From Cellulomonas persica (GTDB lineage Bacteria; Actinomycetota; Actinomycetes; Actinomycetales; Cellulomonadaceae), in NCBI RefSeq assembly GCF_007989825.1, contig NZ_BJUA01000006.1, forward strand, positions 62,001 through 126,000: a stretch of 64,000 nucleotides of DNA, written 5' to 3'. The notes beneath the pieces are model-generated. The model did no database searches, was not told the DNA's origin, and was given only the letters and a program-made list of their open reading frames with translations. Positions 8,695-17,225 of this stretch are shown here, one piece after another (position 1 is the stretch's first letter; every line of letters begins with the position of its first letter). A program made the position numbers and the translations under genes.

Positions 8695-10440
8695 ATGAGC
8701 ACAGCAGCGACAACTCCGGCGCCCGACGACCAGGCGCGTCCCGAGAGCGCACGGCGGATCGTGGTCGTCGGCGGCGTCGCGGGCGGCATGAGCTGCGCCG
8801 CGCGCGCCCGCCGCCTCGACGAGACCGCGCACATCGTCGTGCTCGAACGCGGGGCGCACGTCTCGTTCGCGAGCTGCGGCCTGCCGTACCACGTCGGCGA
8901 CGAGATCGGCGACGCCGAGCGCCTGCTCGTGCAGACCCCCCAGTCGCTGCGCGCCGCGCTGGACCTGGACGTCCGGACCGGGCACGAGGTCACGGCGGTC
9001 GACCTCGAGCGCCGGTCGGTGCGCGTGGAGACGGCCGAGGGCGCGTTCGACCTGCCCTACGACGCGCTCGTCCTCGCGCCGGGCGCGCGCGCCATCCGGC
9101 CCGCCGTCGAGGGCCTCGACTCCCCCCGCGTCCGGACCCTGCGCACCGTCGAGGACGCGGTCGCCCTGCGCGGGCTCGTCGACGACGGGGCACGCCGTGC
9201 GGTCGTGCTCGGCGCGGGCTTCATCGGGCTCGAGGCCGCCGAGGCTCTCGCGCGTCGTGGCGTGGACGTCACGATCGTCGAGCTCGCCGAGCACGTGCTG
9301 CCCCCGCTCGAGCACGAGCTCGCGCACCTCGTCACCGACGAGCTGCGCTCACTCGGGGTCACCGTCCGCACCGGGGTGGCGGCATCGGCGATCGAGCCGG
9401 GAGTCGACCACGACGTCGTCGTCCTGGCCGACGGCACGCGCGTCGCGGCGGACCTCGTCGTCCTGTCCGTGGGCGTGCGCCCGAGCACCGAGGTCTTCGA
9501 GGCGTCGGGGATCGCGTGCGAGCACGGCGCGATCGTCGTCGACGAGCACGGACGGACGTCCGCGGAGCACGTGTGGGCCGCCGGCGACGCGGTCGTCTCC
9601 ACCGACGCGGTCACCGGAGTGCGCCGCCCCGTCCCGCTCGCGGGACCCGCCAACCGAGCGGGCAGGCTCGTGGCCGACGACATCCTGCGCCCGGGCACCG
9701 CGCGCCCGATCCCCGCCCCGCTCGGGACCGCGATCGTGCGCGTCGGAGGCCTCACCGCGGCGACGACCGGCGCCAACCGGGCGGCGCTCGACCGGGCCGG
9801 TCGGGCCTACCGCACGCTGCACCTGCACCCGCTGCAGCACGCCGGGTACTTCCCCGGCGCGAGCCAGGTCCACCTCGTCGTGCACGTCGACGCCGGGACC
9901 GGGCTGCTCCTCGGAGCACAGGCCGTCGGGGACGACGGCGTCGACAAGCGGATCGACGTCCTCGCCACGGCGATCCGCGCGCACCTGCACGTGGACGACC
10001 TCATCGACCTGGACCTGGCGTACTCCCCTCCGTACGGGCAGGCCAAGGACGCGGTCAACCTCGCGGGCATGGTCGGCTCGAACGTCCTCGACGGCACCCT
10101 GCGGCTCTGGTACGCCGAGGACCTCGACCAGGTCCGCACGGAGGCGTTGCTGCTCGACACGCGCACCGTCGCCGAGTACGCCACCGGGCACCTGCCGGGC
10201 TCGCTCAACATCCCGCACACCGAGCTGCGCGGACGCCTCGACGAGGTCCGCGAGGCCGCCCAGGGCCGGCCGGTGCGCGTGCTGTGCGCGTCCGGCGTCC
10301 GCTCCGCCATCGCGCACCGCATCTTGACGCAGGCAGGTCTCGACTCCGCGTCACTGTCCGGCGGCATGCTGACCCTGCGCGCCGCGCTCGGCGACCGCGC
10401 CTCGAGCACGCTCGTCACCCCTGCGCTCGTCGGGGCGTGA
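8695..10440 (+). CDS. CoA-disulfide reductase with C-terminal rhodanese domain
   Basis: This 581-residue cytoplasmic flavoprotein has an N-terminal FAD-binding motif (VVGGVAGGMSCAARAR), the single redox Cys of CoA-disulfide reductases at C61 (SFASCGLPYHVG), an NAD(P)H-binding stretch (VVLGAGFIGLEAAEAL), a dimerisation domain, and a rhodanese domain from about residue 478 with the active loop CASGVRS (C531). Such fusions reduce CoA persulfide and polysulfide in sulfide detoxification or sulfur respiration. The gene heads a three-gene unit with a CstR-like sensor, which supports a reactive-sulfur role over simple CoA-disulfide reduction. Both catalytic Cys are present. Confidence 0.93.
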   Translation: MSTAATTPAPDDQARPESARRIVVVGGVAGGMSCAARARRLDETAHIVVLERGAHVSFASCGLPYHVGDEIGDAERLLVQTPQSLRAALDLDVRTGHEVTAVDLERRSVRVETAEGAFDLPYDALVLAPGARAIRPAVEGLDSPRVRTLRTVEDAVALRGLVDDGARRAVVLGAGFIGLEAAEALARRGVDVTIVELAEHVLPPLEHELAHLVTDELRSLGVTVRTGVAASAIEPGVDHDVVVLADGTRVAADLVVLSVGVRPSTEVFEASGIACEHGAIVVDEHGRTSAEHVWAAGDAVVSTDAVTGVRRPVPLAGPANRAGRLVADDILRPGTARPIPAPLGTAIVRVGGLTAATTGANRAALDRAGRAYRTLHLHPLQHAGYFPGASQVHLVVHVDAGTGLLLGAQAVGDDGVDKRIDVLATAIRAHLHVDDLIDLDLAYSPPYGQAKDAVNLAGMVGSNVLDGTLRLWYAEDLDQVRTEALLLDTRTVAEYATGHLPGSLNIPHTELRGRLDEVREAAQGRPVRVLCASGVRSAIAHRILTQAGLDSASLSGGMLTLRAALGDRASSTLVTPALVGA

Positions 10441-10486
10441 TTCTCGCCCCGACCTCTCCGCCCGTCCCGCACCCCGAGGAGCACCC

Positions 10487-10762
10487 GTGGCCCCGAACGA
10501 CCCCGACGCCCAGCGACGCGTCCTGAACCGTCTGCGCCGAGCCCGCGGCCAGCTCAACGCCGTGATCGACGCGGTGGAGGCGGGCGGCTCGTGCCGCGAC
10601 GTCGTCACCCAGCTCGCAGCCGTCTCCGCGGCGCTCGACCGCGCGGGCTTCACGATCATCGCGACCGCGATGAAGGACTGCGTCGCCGACCCCGACGGGG
10701 TCAACCAGGCCGAGGGCATCACGACCGAGGAGCTCGAGAAGCTCTTCCTGACCCTCGCCTGA
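10487..10762 (+). CDS. cstR: CstR-like (CsoR/DUF156 family) persulfide-sensing repressor
   Basis: A 91-residue all-helical protein of the CsoR family. The two sensing cysteines are at C36 (GSCRDVV) and C65 (MKDCV). The copper-ligand His found four residues before the second Cys in CsoR (H61 in M. tuberculosis) is Ala here. Loss of that His with retention of both Cys is typical of CstR, which forms di- or polysulfide links across the pair and releases DNA. GAGGAG precedes the GTG start. The gene follows its likely target, and the palindrome at 8665-8680 is the obvious operator. Copper sensing is unlikely on this ligand set. Confidence 0.9.
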   Translation: MAPNDPDAQRRVLNRLRRARGQLNAVIDAVEAGGSCRDVVTQLAAVSAALDRAGFTIIATAMKDCVADPDGVNQAEGITTEELEKLFLTLA

Positions 10763-10851
10763 CCCTCGCCGGACCCCGGCCTCACCCGGTCCTGATCCCC
10801 GACCGGCCGACCCACCGACCACCAGCACGACCCCACCACGAGGAGCAGCTC

Positions 10852-11028
10852 ATGTGTTCACCGACCACCTGCCGGCAGTGCGGCAAGACGACCTGGACCG
10901 GCTGCGGCCAGCACGTCGAGGACGTCCGACGCCAGGTCCCGCCCGCCCAGTGGTGCCCCGGCCACGCCGACGAGGCACCGACCGCTGCGACCGGCAAGGG
11001 GTTCCTCGCCCGGATCCTGGGCCGGTGA
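10852..11028 (+). CDS. Small Cys-rich protein in the reactive-sulfur operon
   Basis: A 58-residue protein starts at an ATG preceded by GAGGAG. It has Cys residues in CSPTTCRQCGKTTWTGCG and a later WCPGH, a pattern that could bind zinc through CxxC and CxxH pairs, and ends in a basic amphipathic tail (GFLARILGR). Similar short proteins recur in actinobacteria, usually unnamed. It is co-directional with and 89 nt downstream of the repressor gene, ahead of a strong terminator, so it is probably the third gene of that operon. Function unknown; a metal- or persulfide-carrying role is speculation. Confidence 0.75.
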   Translation: MCSPTTCRQCGKTTWTGCGQHVEDVRRQVPPAQWCPGHADEAPTAATGKGFLARILGR

Positions 11029-11034
11029 CCTCGT

Positions 11035-11073
11035 CGTCCGCGCCGGCCGTACCCCCGGCGGCCGGCGCGGACG
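11035..11073 (+). terminator. Hairpin terminator after the reactive-sulfur operon
   Basis: A perfect 15-bp GC stem (11035-11049 with 11059-11073) and a 9-nt loop lie 7 nt after the stop codon. No T-tract follows, as is common in high-GC actinobacteria. It also lies downstream of the convergent GH120 gene and could serve both. Confidence 0.8.
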
Positions 11074-11118
11074 ATCCACCCGTCGCGCGACGCCGGGCCT
11101 GAGCACCCGCCCAGCCGG

Positions 11119-13089
11119 CTACCAGACGCGGACCCGCCCGAGACCCGCGCGCAGGTCCGCGAGCGGGCCCGCCGGGTAGGACCCGTCGCGGGACTTCACG
11201 GTGCCGACCAGGTCGACGTCGGCCCGCAGCACCGATCCGTCCGGGTGCTCGAACGCGGCATCGGGGAAGTGCGCGAAGCCCAGCGCGGCGCCGTCCACGG
11301 GCGACGCGCCGTCGAGCTCGAGGCCCTCCGGCAGGGTGATCTCGAGGAACACCTCGTCGCCCTCGTCCGCGAGCGTCACCTGCACCTCGTCGTCGGCCTC
11401 GAGCACCTGCGGCCGCACCTCCCGGCGGAACGGTTCGGCGCCATTCGCGTACACGTTGTCGCGCAGCTGCACCGGCAGCGGCCTGCCGCGGTACCGGGCG
11501 TGGTCGCCGAGCCGCGGGTCCAGGCCGTCGCGGTACTCCTCGGACGTCGTCGGGTGCTCGTCGTACCCGGCCGTGCCGTGCCGGGCCGCGCGGTGGAACC
11601 CGCCGCCCGGGGCGTACGCGTCGTCGACGTCCCCGCCCAGGAACAGGTTGCCGACCCACCGGTCGTCGCCGCCCTCGACCACCGCGTACCCGGCCACCTG
11701 CGTCGAGTGCGGCACGTGGTACGGCGTGGAGCGGTCCGGGACCGGTTCGAGGCGCACGGTGCCGCCGACGAGGTTGCTCACGTACGCACCGCCCTGCGCG
11801 ACGACCTCGACGGACGCCGCCGACGCGAGGACGTTGTGGTCGACGACGTACGGACCGTGGGACACCTCGACGAACAGGTCCCGGTTGTTGTCGTACAGCA
11901 GGTTGCGGCTCACGCGTGTGCCCTGCGTCTGCCAGTCGAGCCAGATGCCGAGGCTCGCGTCGTGGATGCGGTTGTGCCGGATCTGCGTGTCGATCGCGGC
12001 GTGGAGCTTGATGCCGGCGATCTCGTGACCGAAGAACTCACGCTTGAGCGCGATCCGGTGGATGTGGTTGTCCTCGATCGTCGAGAAGACACATCCCAGG
12101 TGCCCGACGACACCCGTCTGCCCGCAGTCGACGATGGTGTTGCGCCGCACCACGTGCGAGCCGATGTGCTCGCGGTCCCACCCGATGTGCCGCGCGGCGA
12201 ACACCGACTCGAGCTGGTACTGGTAGCCCGGCTTGTCGCCGCGCTGCGACGAGTAGTTGTCGCCGGTCGAGGCCTCCTTGCCGAGCGAGACCGCCGAGCA
12301 CTTCGCGTCGTGGATGAGGTTGTCCTCGATGATCCAGCCCTTGGCCCAGTTCGGGCCGATCAGCCCGGGCTGGTCGGCGGTCGGCGGTGCCCACGGGGTC
12401 GCGGCGTGCGCGAGCTCGAAGCCGCGGACCGTGATCCAGTCCAGGTGGTGCCGGTCGGGGTAGAACACCGACCGGCGCACGTTGACCTCGACGAGCGCGT
12501 CGTTCGGGTCGGCGCCGTGGAAGTTGGCCCAGACGGTCGTGCCGTCCTCGTCGACCTCCGCGTACCAGACGAACACCGTCTGCTCGGGCTCGTGCGTCGG
12601 CACCGTGCGCCCCGTCCACACGTCGAGCACCGCGTCGCGGCGCACCGGGTCGTGGACCTCGGCGCGCGAGTGCACCTCGTAGAACGAGCGCCCGTCGAGG
12701 TAGACGTCGGCCAGGTGCTTGCGCGGCGCGCCGGGCTCGTAGATGGCCCAGTCCCCCTCGACGCGCTCGACGAACGGGTTGAACTCGCCGAACAGCGTGT
12801 TCGGGATGCGCACGCGCCACACCGTGCCGCCGTCCGGCTCCCACCCGGTGACACGTTCGGAGCCCTTCACGACGACGTGCTCACCCGGCGCCGCGGTGTA
12901 CGTGATGCGACGCTCGTCGGACAGGCCGCCACGCGCGGGACGGACCCACTCGCGGTACTCGCCCTCGTGCACGACGACCGTGTCCCCCGGCCGCGCGAGC
13001 CGCGCCGCCCTGCTGATCGTCCGCAGGGGCGCGTCCGGCGTCCCCTGCGCGCTGTCCGAACCGTCGACGGTGACGTGGATGTCAGGCAT
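11119..13089 (-). CDS. GH120 family beta-xylosidase (right-handed beta-helix)
   Basis: This 656-residue protein aligns by recall almost end to end with XylC of Thermoanaerobacterium, the GH120 type enzyme, which removes xylose from xylo-oligosaccharides. Shared blocks include HEGEYREWV, FGEFNPF, AATPWAPPTADQPGLIGPNW and KLHAAID. The XylC nucleophile D382 and acid/base E405 correspond to D385 (WLDWQ) and E408 (FVEVSHGP). No signal peptide is present, so it acts in the cytoplasm on imported oligosaccharides. TACGGT lies 7 nt before the ATG, suggesting a leaderless transcript. No xylan transporter or regulator is adjacent, so it appears to be a stand-alone gene. Confidence 0.92.
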   Translation of the reverse strand: MPDIHVTVDGSDSAQGTPDAPLRTISRAARLARPGDTVVVHEGEYREWVRPARGGLSDERRITYTAAPGEHVVVKGSERVTGWEPDGGTVWRVRIPNTLFGEFNPFVERVEGDWAIYEPGAPRKHLADVYLDGRSFYEVHSRAEVHDPVRRDAVLDVWTGRTVPTHEPEQTVFVWYAEVDEDGTTVWANFHGADPNDALVEVNVRRSVFYPDRHHLDWITVRGFELAHAATPWAPPTADQPGLIGPNWAKGWIIEDNLIHDAKCSAVSLGKEASTGDNYSSQRGDKPGYQYQLESVFAARHIGWDREHIGSHVVRRNTIVDCGQTGVVGHLGCVFSTIEDNHIHRIALKREFFGHEIAGIKLHAAIDTQIRHNRIHDASLGIWLDWQTQGTRVSRNLLYDNNRDLFVEVSHGPYVVDHNVLASAASVEVVAQGGAYVSNLVGGTVRLEPVPDRSTPYHVPHSTQVAGYAVVEGGDDRWVGNLFLGGDVDDAYAPGGGFHRAARHGTAGYDEHPTTSEEYRDGLDPRLGDHARYRGRPLPVQLRDNVYANGAEPFRREVRPQVLEADDEVQVTLADEGDEVFLEITLPEGLELDGASPVDGAALGFAHFPDAAFEHPDGSVLRADVDLVGTVKSRDGSYPAGPLADLRAGLGRVRVW

Positions 13090-13132
13090 GACGTGAACCG
13101 TATGTGGCTGCGCAGCGACGAGCCATCCGACG

Positions 13133-13206
13133 TGGGCCCGGCCGGGTTCGAACCGGCGACCCCCGCGGTGTAAGCGCGGTGCTCTGACCAGCTGAGCTAC
13201 AGGCCC
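13133..13206 (-). tRNA. tRNA-Val (anticodon TAC)
   Basis: On the minus strand GGGCCTG pairs with CGGGCCC as a 7-bp acceptor stem with one G-T pair. TAGCTCAGC marks the D arm, CTTACAC is the anticodon loop, and GGTTCGAAC is the T loop. The discriminator base is A and CCA is not encoded. The gene is 74 nt long. Confidence 0.96.
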
Positions 13207-13310
13207 CTACGGACGCGCGACCACGCACCCGACGGCGGCACAGCCTACCGGGCCGTCCGGACGGGCACCCACGCTGCCCGCCACGCGTGCCGGACGGGCG
13301 GGAGGAGGCG

Positions 13311-14474
13311 TCAGACCTGCTCGAGGGCTGCGGCGGTGTCGGCGACGAGGTCGTCGGCGGACTCCAGGCCGACGGACAGCCGCACGACCGCCTCCGACAC
13401 CTCGAGCTCGGTGCCCTTGACCGACGCGTGGGTCATGCTCGCCGGGTGGTTGACCAGCGACTCCACCCCGCCGAGCGACTCGGCGAGGGTGAACAGCCGG
13501 GTCGACTCCGCGAACCGGCGGGCTGCGGCTCCGTCGGCGAGCTCGAGGCTGACGATGCCGCCGAACCCCGTCATCTGGCGCGCGGCGAGCTCGTGACCGG
13601 GGTGCTCGGGCAGGCCCGGGTAGTGCACGCGCGCGACCTTCGGGTGCGCGGCGAGCGCGTGGGCGACCGCCAGGGCGTTCTCGCCGTGGCGCTGCACGCG
13701 CACCGCGAGGGTCTTGATGCCGCGCGTGGTGAGCCACGCGTCGAGCGGGCCGGAGACCGCGCCGGCGGCGAACTGCAGGAACTTGACCTGCTCGGCGAGC
13801 TCGGCGTCGCGCAGCACCACGGCGCCCCCGACGACGTCGGAGTGCCCACCGAGGTACTTGGTGGTCGAGTGCACGACGACGTCCGCGCCGAGCGCGAGCG
13901 GGCGCTGCAGCGCGGGCGTCGCGAACGTGTTGTCGACGACGAGCAGCGCGCCGGCCGCGTGCGCGAGCTCAGCGAGGGCGGCGATGTCGCTGACCCTCAG
14001 GTACGGGTTGGACGGCGTCTCGACCCACAGCAGACGCGCCCCGGTCTCCGCGAGCGCGGTGCGCACGCCGTCCAGGTCGGTGAGGTCGACGACCCGGTGC
14101 GTGATGCCCCACGGGCCGAGCACGCGCGACACGAGGCGGTACGTGCCGCCGTAGACGTCGTTGCCGATGAGCAGCGAGTCCCCGGGCCGCAGCGCGGCGC
14201 GCAGCAGCGCGTCCTCGGCGGCGAGGCCGGATGCGAACGACAGCGCGTGCGTGCCACCCTCGAGCGCCGCGAGCTGCGTCTCGAGCGCGGTGCGCGTGGG
14301 GTTGCCCGAGCGGCCGTACTCGTACCCGCCGCGCAACCCGCCGATGCCGTCCTGCGCGAACGTCGAGCTCAGGTGGACGGGCGGGATGACGGCACCCGTG
14401 GTCGGGTCCGGGTCCTGACCCGCGTGGATCGCGAGGGTCTCGAACCCCTGGTCGGCCGGGCGGTCGTGGCTCAT
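13311..14474 (-). CDS. metB: Cystathionine gamma-synthase
   Basis: This 387-residue PLP enzyme of the Cys/Met metabolism family has the PLP-binding lysine at K206 in STTKYLGGHSD and the conserved SGNPT, YGGTY and ETPSNP motifs. It makes cystathionine from an activated homoserine ester and cysteine. The 387-residue length fits actinobacterial MetB. A lyase role in reverse transsulfuration (cystathionine gamma-lyase) cannot be excluded, because the families overlap and the next gene is cystathionine beta-synthase. GAGGAG precedes the ATG. It lies 11 nt downstream of cbs on the same strand, so the two are probably one operon for homocysteine-cysteine interconversion. Confidence 0.9.
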   Translation of the reverse strand: MSHDRPADQGFETLAIHAGQDPDPTTGAVIPPVHLSSTFAQDGIGGLRGGYEYGRSGNPTRTALETQLAALEGGTHALSFASGLAAEDALLRAALRPGDSLLIGNDVYGGTYRLVSRVLGPWGITHRVVDLTDLDGVRTALAETGARLLWVETPSNPYLRVSDIAALAELAHAAGALLVVDNTFATPALQRPLALGADVVVHSTTKYLGGHSDVVGGAVVLRDAELAEQVKFLQFAAGAVSGPLDAWLTTRGIKTLAVRVQRHGENALAVAHALAAHPKVARVHYPGLPEHPGHELAARQMTGFGGIVSLELADGAAARRFAESTRLFTLAESLGGVESLVNHPASMTHASVKGTELEVSEAVVRLSVGLESADDLVADTAAALEQV

Positions 14475-14485
14475 GCGGGGGCTCC

Positions 14486-15850
14486 TCAGCGGCTCAGGAA
14501 GGTCAGGAGGTCGGCTCGGGTGACGACGGAGACGGGGGCGCCCTCGTCGACGACGAGCAGCGCGCTCGCCTCCGACAGCGCCTTGCGTGCCTGCCCGACG
14601 GACTCGTTCGCGCCGATCTGCGGCAGGCCGTCCTGCAGGACCGCGGAGACCGGGTCGCCCATCTCGACCTCGCCCAGGAACACCTTCTCGAGCAGCGACT
14701 CCTCGTCGACCGCGCCGACGACCTCGCCGATCACCACGGGCGGCTCGGCGGTCAGGACGGGCAGCTGCGAGACGCCGAACTCGGTCATCATCGCGATCGC
14801 GTCGCGCACGGTGTCGCCGGGGTGCGCGTGCACGAGCGCGGGCAGCGCGCCGGTCTTGGCGGTGACGACGTCGCGCACCGTGCGTTCCTCGGGCAACGCG
14901 CTGAACCCGTACGAGCGCAGCCACGAGTCGTTGAAGATCTTGCCGAGGTAGCCGCGCCCACCGTCCGGCAGCAGCACGACGACGACGGCGTCGGCGGGCA
15001 GGTCGCGCGCGACGCGCAGCGCCGCGACCACGGCCATGCCGCTCGACCCGCCGACGAGCAGGCCCTCCTCGCGCGCGAGGCGGCGCGTCAGCTCGAACGA
15101 CTCGGCATCGGGTACGGCGAGCACCTCGTCGACCACCGACGGGTCGTACGCGCCCGGCCAGAAGTCCTCGCCCACGCCCTCGACCAGGTAGGGACGGCCG
15201 GTGCCGCCGGAGTACACCGAGCCGACCGGGTCGGCGCCGACGATGCGCACCGCTCCGCCGGAGACCTCCTTGAGGTACCGACCCGTGCCGCTGATGGTGC
15301 CGCCCGTGCCGACGCCCGCGACGAAGTGCGTGATGCGCCCGTCGGTGTCGCGCCAGATCTCCGGTCCGGTCGTCTCGTAGTGGCTGAGCGGGCCGTTCGG
15401 GTTCTGGTACTGGTTCGGCTTGAACGCGCCGGGGATCTCCTTCGTGAGCCGGTCCGACACCGAGTAGTAGGACTCCGGGTCGTCGGGCGCGACGGACGTG
15501 GGCGTCACGACGACCTCGGCGCCGTAGGCGCGCAGCACCGCACGCTTGTCCTCGCCGACCTTGTCGGGCACGACGAACACGCAGTGGTACCCGCGCTGCT
15601 GCGCGACCAGCGCGAGGCCGACGCCTGTGTTCCCGCTGGTCGGCTCCACGATCGTCCCGCCGGGGCGCAGCAGGCCGTCACGCTCGGCGGCGTCGATGAT
15701 GCGCGCCGCGATGCGGTCCTTCGACGACCCGCCGGGGTTGAGGTACTCGACCTTCGCGAGCACCGTGGCGGCGACGCCCTCGGTCACCGCGTGCAGCTGC
15801 ACGAGCGGGGTGTTCCCGACGAGGTCGGTGATGCGGGAGGCGTATCTCAT
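14486..15850 (-). CDS. cbs: Cystathionine beta-synthase with C-terminal CBS pair
   Basis: This 454-residue protein has a fold type II PLP domain (residues 1-320) with PLP lysine K44 in GGSSKDR and the loops SGNTG and GVGTGGTISG. About residues 335-454 hold a tandem CBS (Bateman) module, which in other family members binds adenosyl ligands and regulates activity. It condenses serine with homocysteine to cystathionine in the cytoplasm. The ATG at 15850 is chosen because the family begins at MRYASRITDLVG and GAGGAC precedes it. TAGGCT about 90 nt upstream is a plausible -10. It leads the cbs-metB unit. Confidence 0.93.
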   Translation of the reverse strand: MRYASRITDLVGNTPLVQLHAVTEGVAATVLAKVEYLNPGGSSKDRIAARIIDAAERDGLLRPGGTIVEPTSGNTGVGLALVAQQRGYHCVFVVPDKVGEDKRAVLRAYGAEVVVTPTSVAPDDPESYYSVSDRLTKEIPGAFKPNQYQNPNGPLSHYETTGPEIWRDTDGRITHFVAGVGTGGTISGTGRYLKEVSGGAVRIVGADPVGSVYSGGTGRPYLVEGVGEDFWPGAYDPSVVDEVLAVPDAESFELTRRLAREEGLLVGGSSGMAVVAALRVARDLPADAVVVVLLPDGGRGYLGKIFNDSWLRSYGFSALPEERTVRDVVTAKTGALPALVHAHPGDTVRDAIAMMTEFGVSQLPVLTAEPPVVIGEVVGAVDEESLLEKVFLGEVEMGDPVSAVLQDGLPQIGANESVGQARKALSEASALLVVDEGAPVSVVTRADLLTFLSR

Positions 15851-16004
15851 GGCTGCTGTCCTCTGGCTGGCCGCGCGCACGCGCGACGACGGATCCGGGC
15901 GGGGGGATCGTCACGGACGACAGCAGGAGCGCACCGCCCCAGCCTAGCCCGTGCTCCGCGCGCGGCGACCTGCAGGTGACCTGCGTGCGACGCGGACGCC
16001 TGCG

Positions 16005-16475
16005 TCAGAGCGACGCGAGCGCCTCGCGGTACGCCGCGAGCGGCCGCGCCTGACCGCGTGCGTTGACGACGCTCCAGCGCAGCACGCCCTCGGCGTCCAC
16101 CAGGAACGAGCCGCGCAGCGCGTGACCGCTCGACTCGTCGAACACGCCGTACGCCCGCGCGGCCTCGCCGTGCGGCCAGAAGTCCGAGAGCAGGTCGAAC
16201 GTGTACCCCTCGTGCTCCGCCCATGCGCGCAGCGAGAACATCGGGTCGCAGCTCACGACCAGCAGACGCACGCCCGCGGCGTCGAAGTCCGCGATGTTGT
16301 CCCGCAGCTCGCACAGCTCGCCCGTGCACGTCCCCGAGAACGCGAACGGCACGAACACCACGACGACCGGGGTCCCCCGCAGGTCGGCCAGGGTGACGGG
16401 CGTACCGTGCGTGTCCGGCAGGGTGAAGCCGGGAGCCGGCTCACCGACGACGAGCGCGCCCTCGCGCTCGGTCAC
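16005..16475 (-). CDS. ahpE: AhpE-type peroxiredoxin
   Basis: A 156-residue thioredoxin-fold peroxidase with the peroxidatic Cys at C50 in PFAFSGTCTGELCELRD. The surrounding layout matches the AhpE group (M. tuberculosis AhpE C45). A second Cys at position 55 could resolve the sulfenate internally, unlike strict 1-Cys AhpE. It reduces hydrogen and organic peroxides in the cytoplasm using thiol partners. The GTG start overlaps the stop of the DUF3052 gene (GTGA), so the two are translationally coupled. The DUF3052-peroxiredoxin-aceE neighbourhood recurs in other actinobacteria by my recollection. Confidence 0.9.
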   Translation of the reverse strand: MTEREGALVVGEPAPGFTLPDTHGTPVTLADLRGTPVVVVFVPFAFSGTCTGELCELRDNIADFDAAGVRLLVVSCDPMFSLRAWAEHEGYTFDLLSDFWPHGEAARAYGVFDESSGHALRGSFLVDAEGVLRWSVVNARGQARPLAAYREALASL

Positions 16476-16891
16476 TTGCCGCGTCCGCGCGTGCCCAGCT
16501 TCGTCGCCGACCAGTCGGGGGCGATCGCGAACGTCGACATCGCGTGCAGGCCCGACGTGGTCGCGGCCTCCTCGATGTCGGAGTGCGAGACGTGCCCGGG
16601 CCGGCCGGCCTTCGGCGAGAAGACCCAGATCGGGCCGTTGTCGTCGAGCACCGTCATGGCGTCGACGAGGAAGTCGGTCAGGTCACCGTCGTCCTCGCGG
16701 AACCAGATGATCGCACCGTCGGTGACGTCGTCGTAGTCCTCGTCGACGAGCTCCGTGCCGGTGACGGCCTCGAGGGCCTCCCTGAGGGCCTCGTCGGCGT
16801 CGTCGTCGTAGCCGATCTCCTGGATCACCTGACCCGAGGAGAAGCCCAGACGGGCAGCCTGCTGCTGCCCGGCATCCGCACTGGCTGACAC
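16472..16891 (-). CDS. DUF3052 family protein
   Basis: A 139-residue acidic protein. The blocks AARLGFSSGQVIQEIGYDDD and ELVDEDYDDVTDG are diagnostic of the actinobacterial DUF3052 family, whose biochemical function is unknown. I choose the GTG at 16891, which gives the expected short N-terminus, over the longer frame start at 16951. TAGGTT on the minus strand (16952-16957) is a likely -10, giving a leader of about 50-60 nt. It is divergent from aceE and overlaps the peroxiredoxin gene downstream, which suggests a link to redox balance; that is inference. Confidence 0.88.
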   Translation of the reverse strand: MSASADAGQQQAARLGFSSGQVIQEIGYDDDADEALREALEAVTGTELVDEDYDDVTDGAIIWFREDDGDLTDFLVDAMTVLDDNGPIWVFSPKAGRPGHVSHSDIEEAATTSGLHAMSTFAIAPDWSATKLGTRGRGK

Positions 16892-17032
16892 GTCCCGTCC
16901 GATCCCTTCGTCACGGCCTCCCCCAGCGAGCAGGCCTCTCGGTGTGCGCACAACCTAGCCCACCGCAGCACGCGCCACCTGGCAAGACCCTGCGCGTCAG
17001 CGTCTGCGCGCAGGGCGCGGCGGGGTGTGACA

Positions 17033-17108
17033 CGTCCGCGGTGTCGCGGACGTCACGTGCCCGACGCATGACCCGCGTGTGACTTTCGGGCGTCGAGGGT
17101 CCGACAAT
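17033..17108 (+). promoter_or_regulatory. aceE promoter and upstream palindrome
   Basis: TGACTT (17080-17085) and GACAAT (17103-17108) with a 17-bp spacer form a plausible aceE promoter, leaving a leader of about 110 nt. A perfect inverted repeat, CGTCCGCG-GTGT-CGCGGACG (17033-17052), ends 27 bp before the -35 and could be an activator or repressor site. The rest of the 334-bp gap between DUF3052 and aceE shows nothing else I can support. Confidence 0.6.
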
Positions 17109-17225
17109 GGGGCGGACTACCCGCACCCGTGCACGCGGCCGCCAGCCGTGAGCGCCCGGGGCCGGGCCGACGATGTGCGCCGAGGCCGCTGCGGCCCGCG
17201 CGCCGACGAGAGGCGAGGAGCACTG

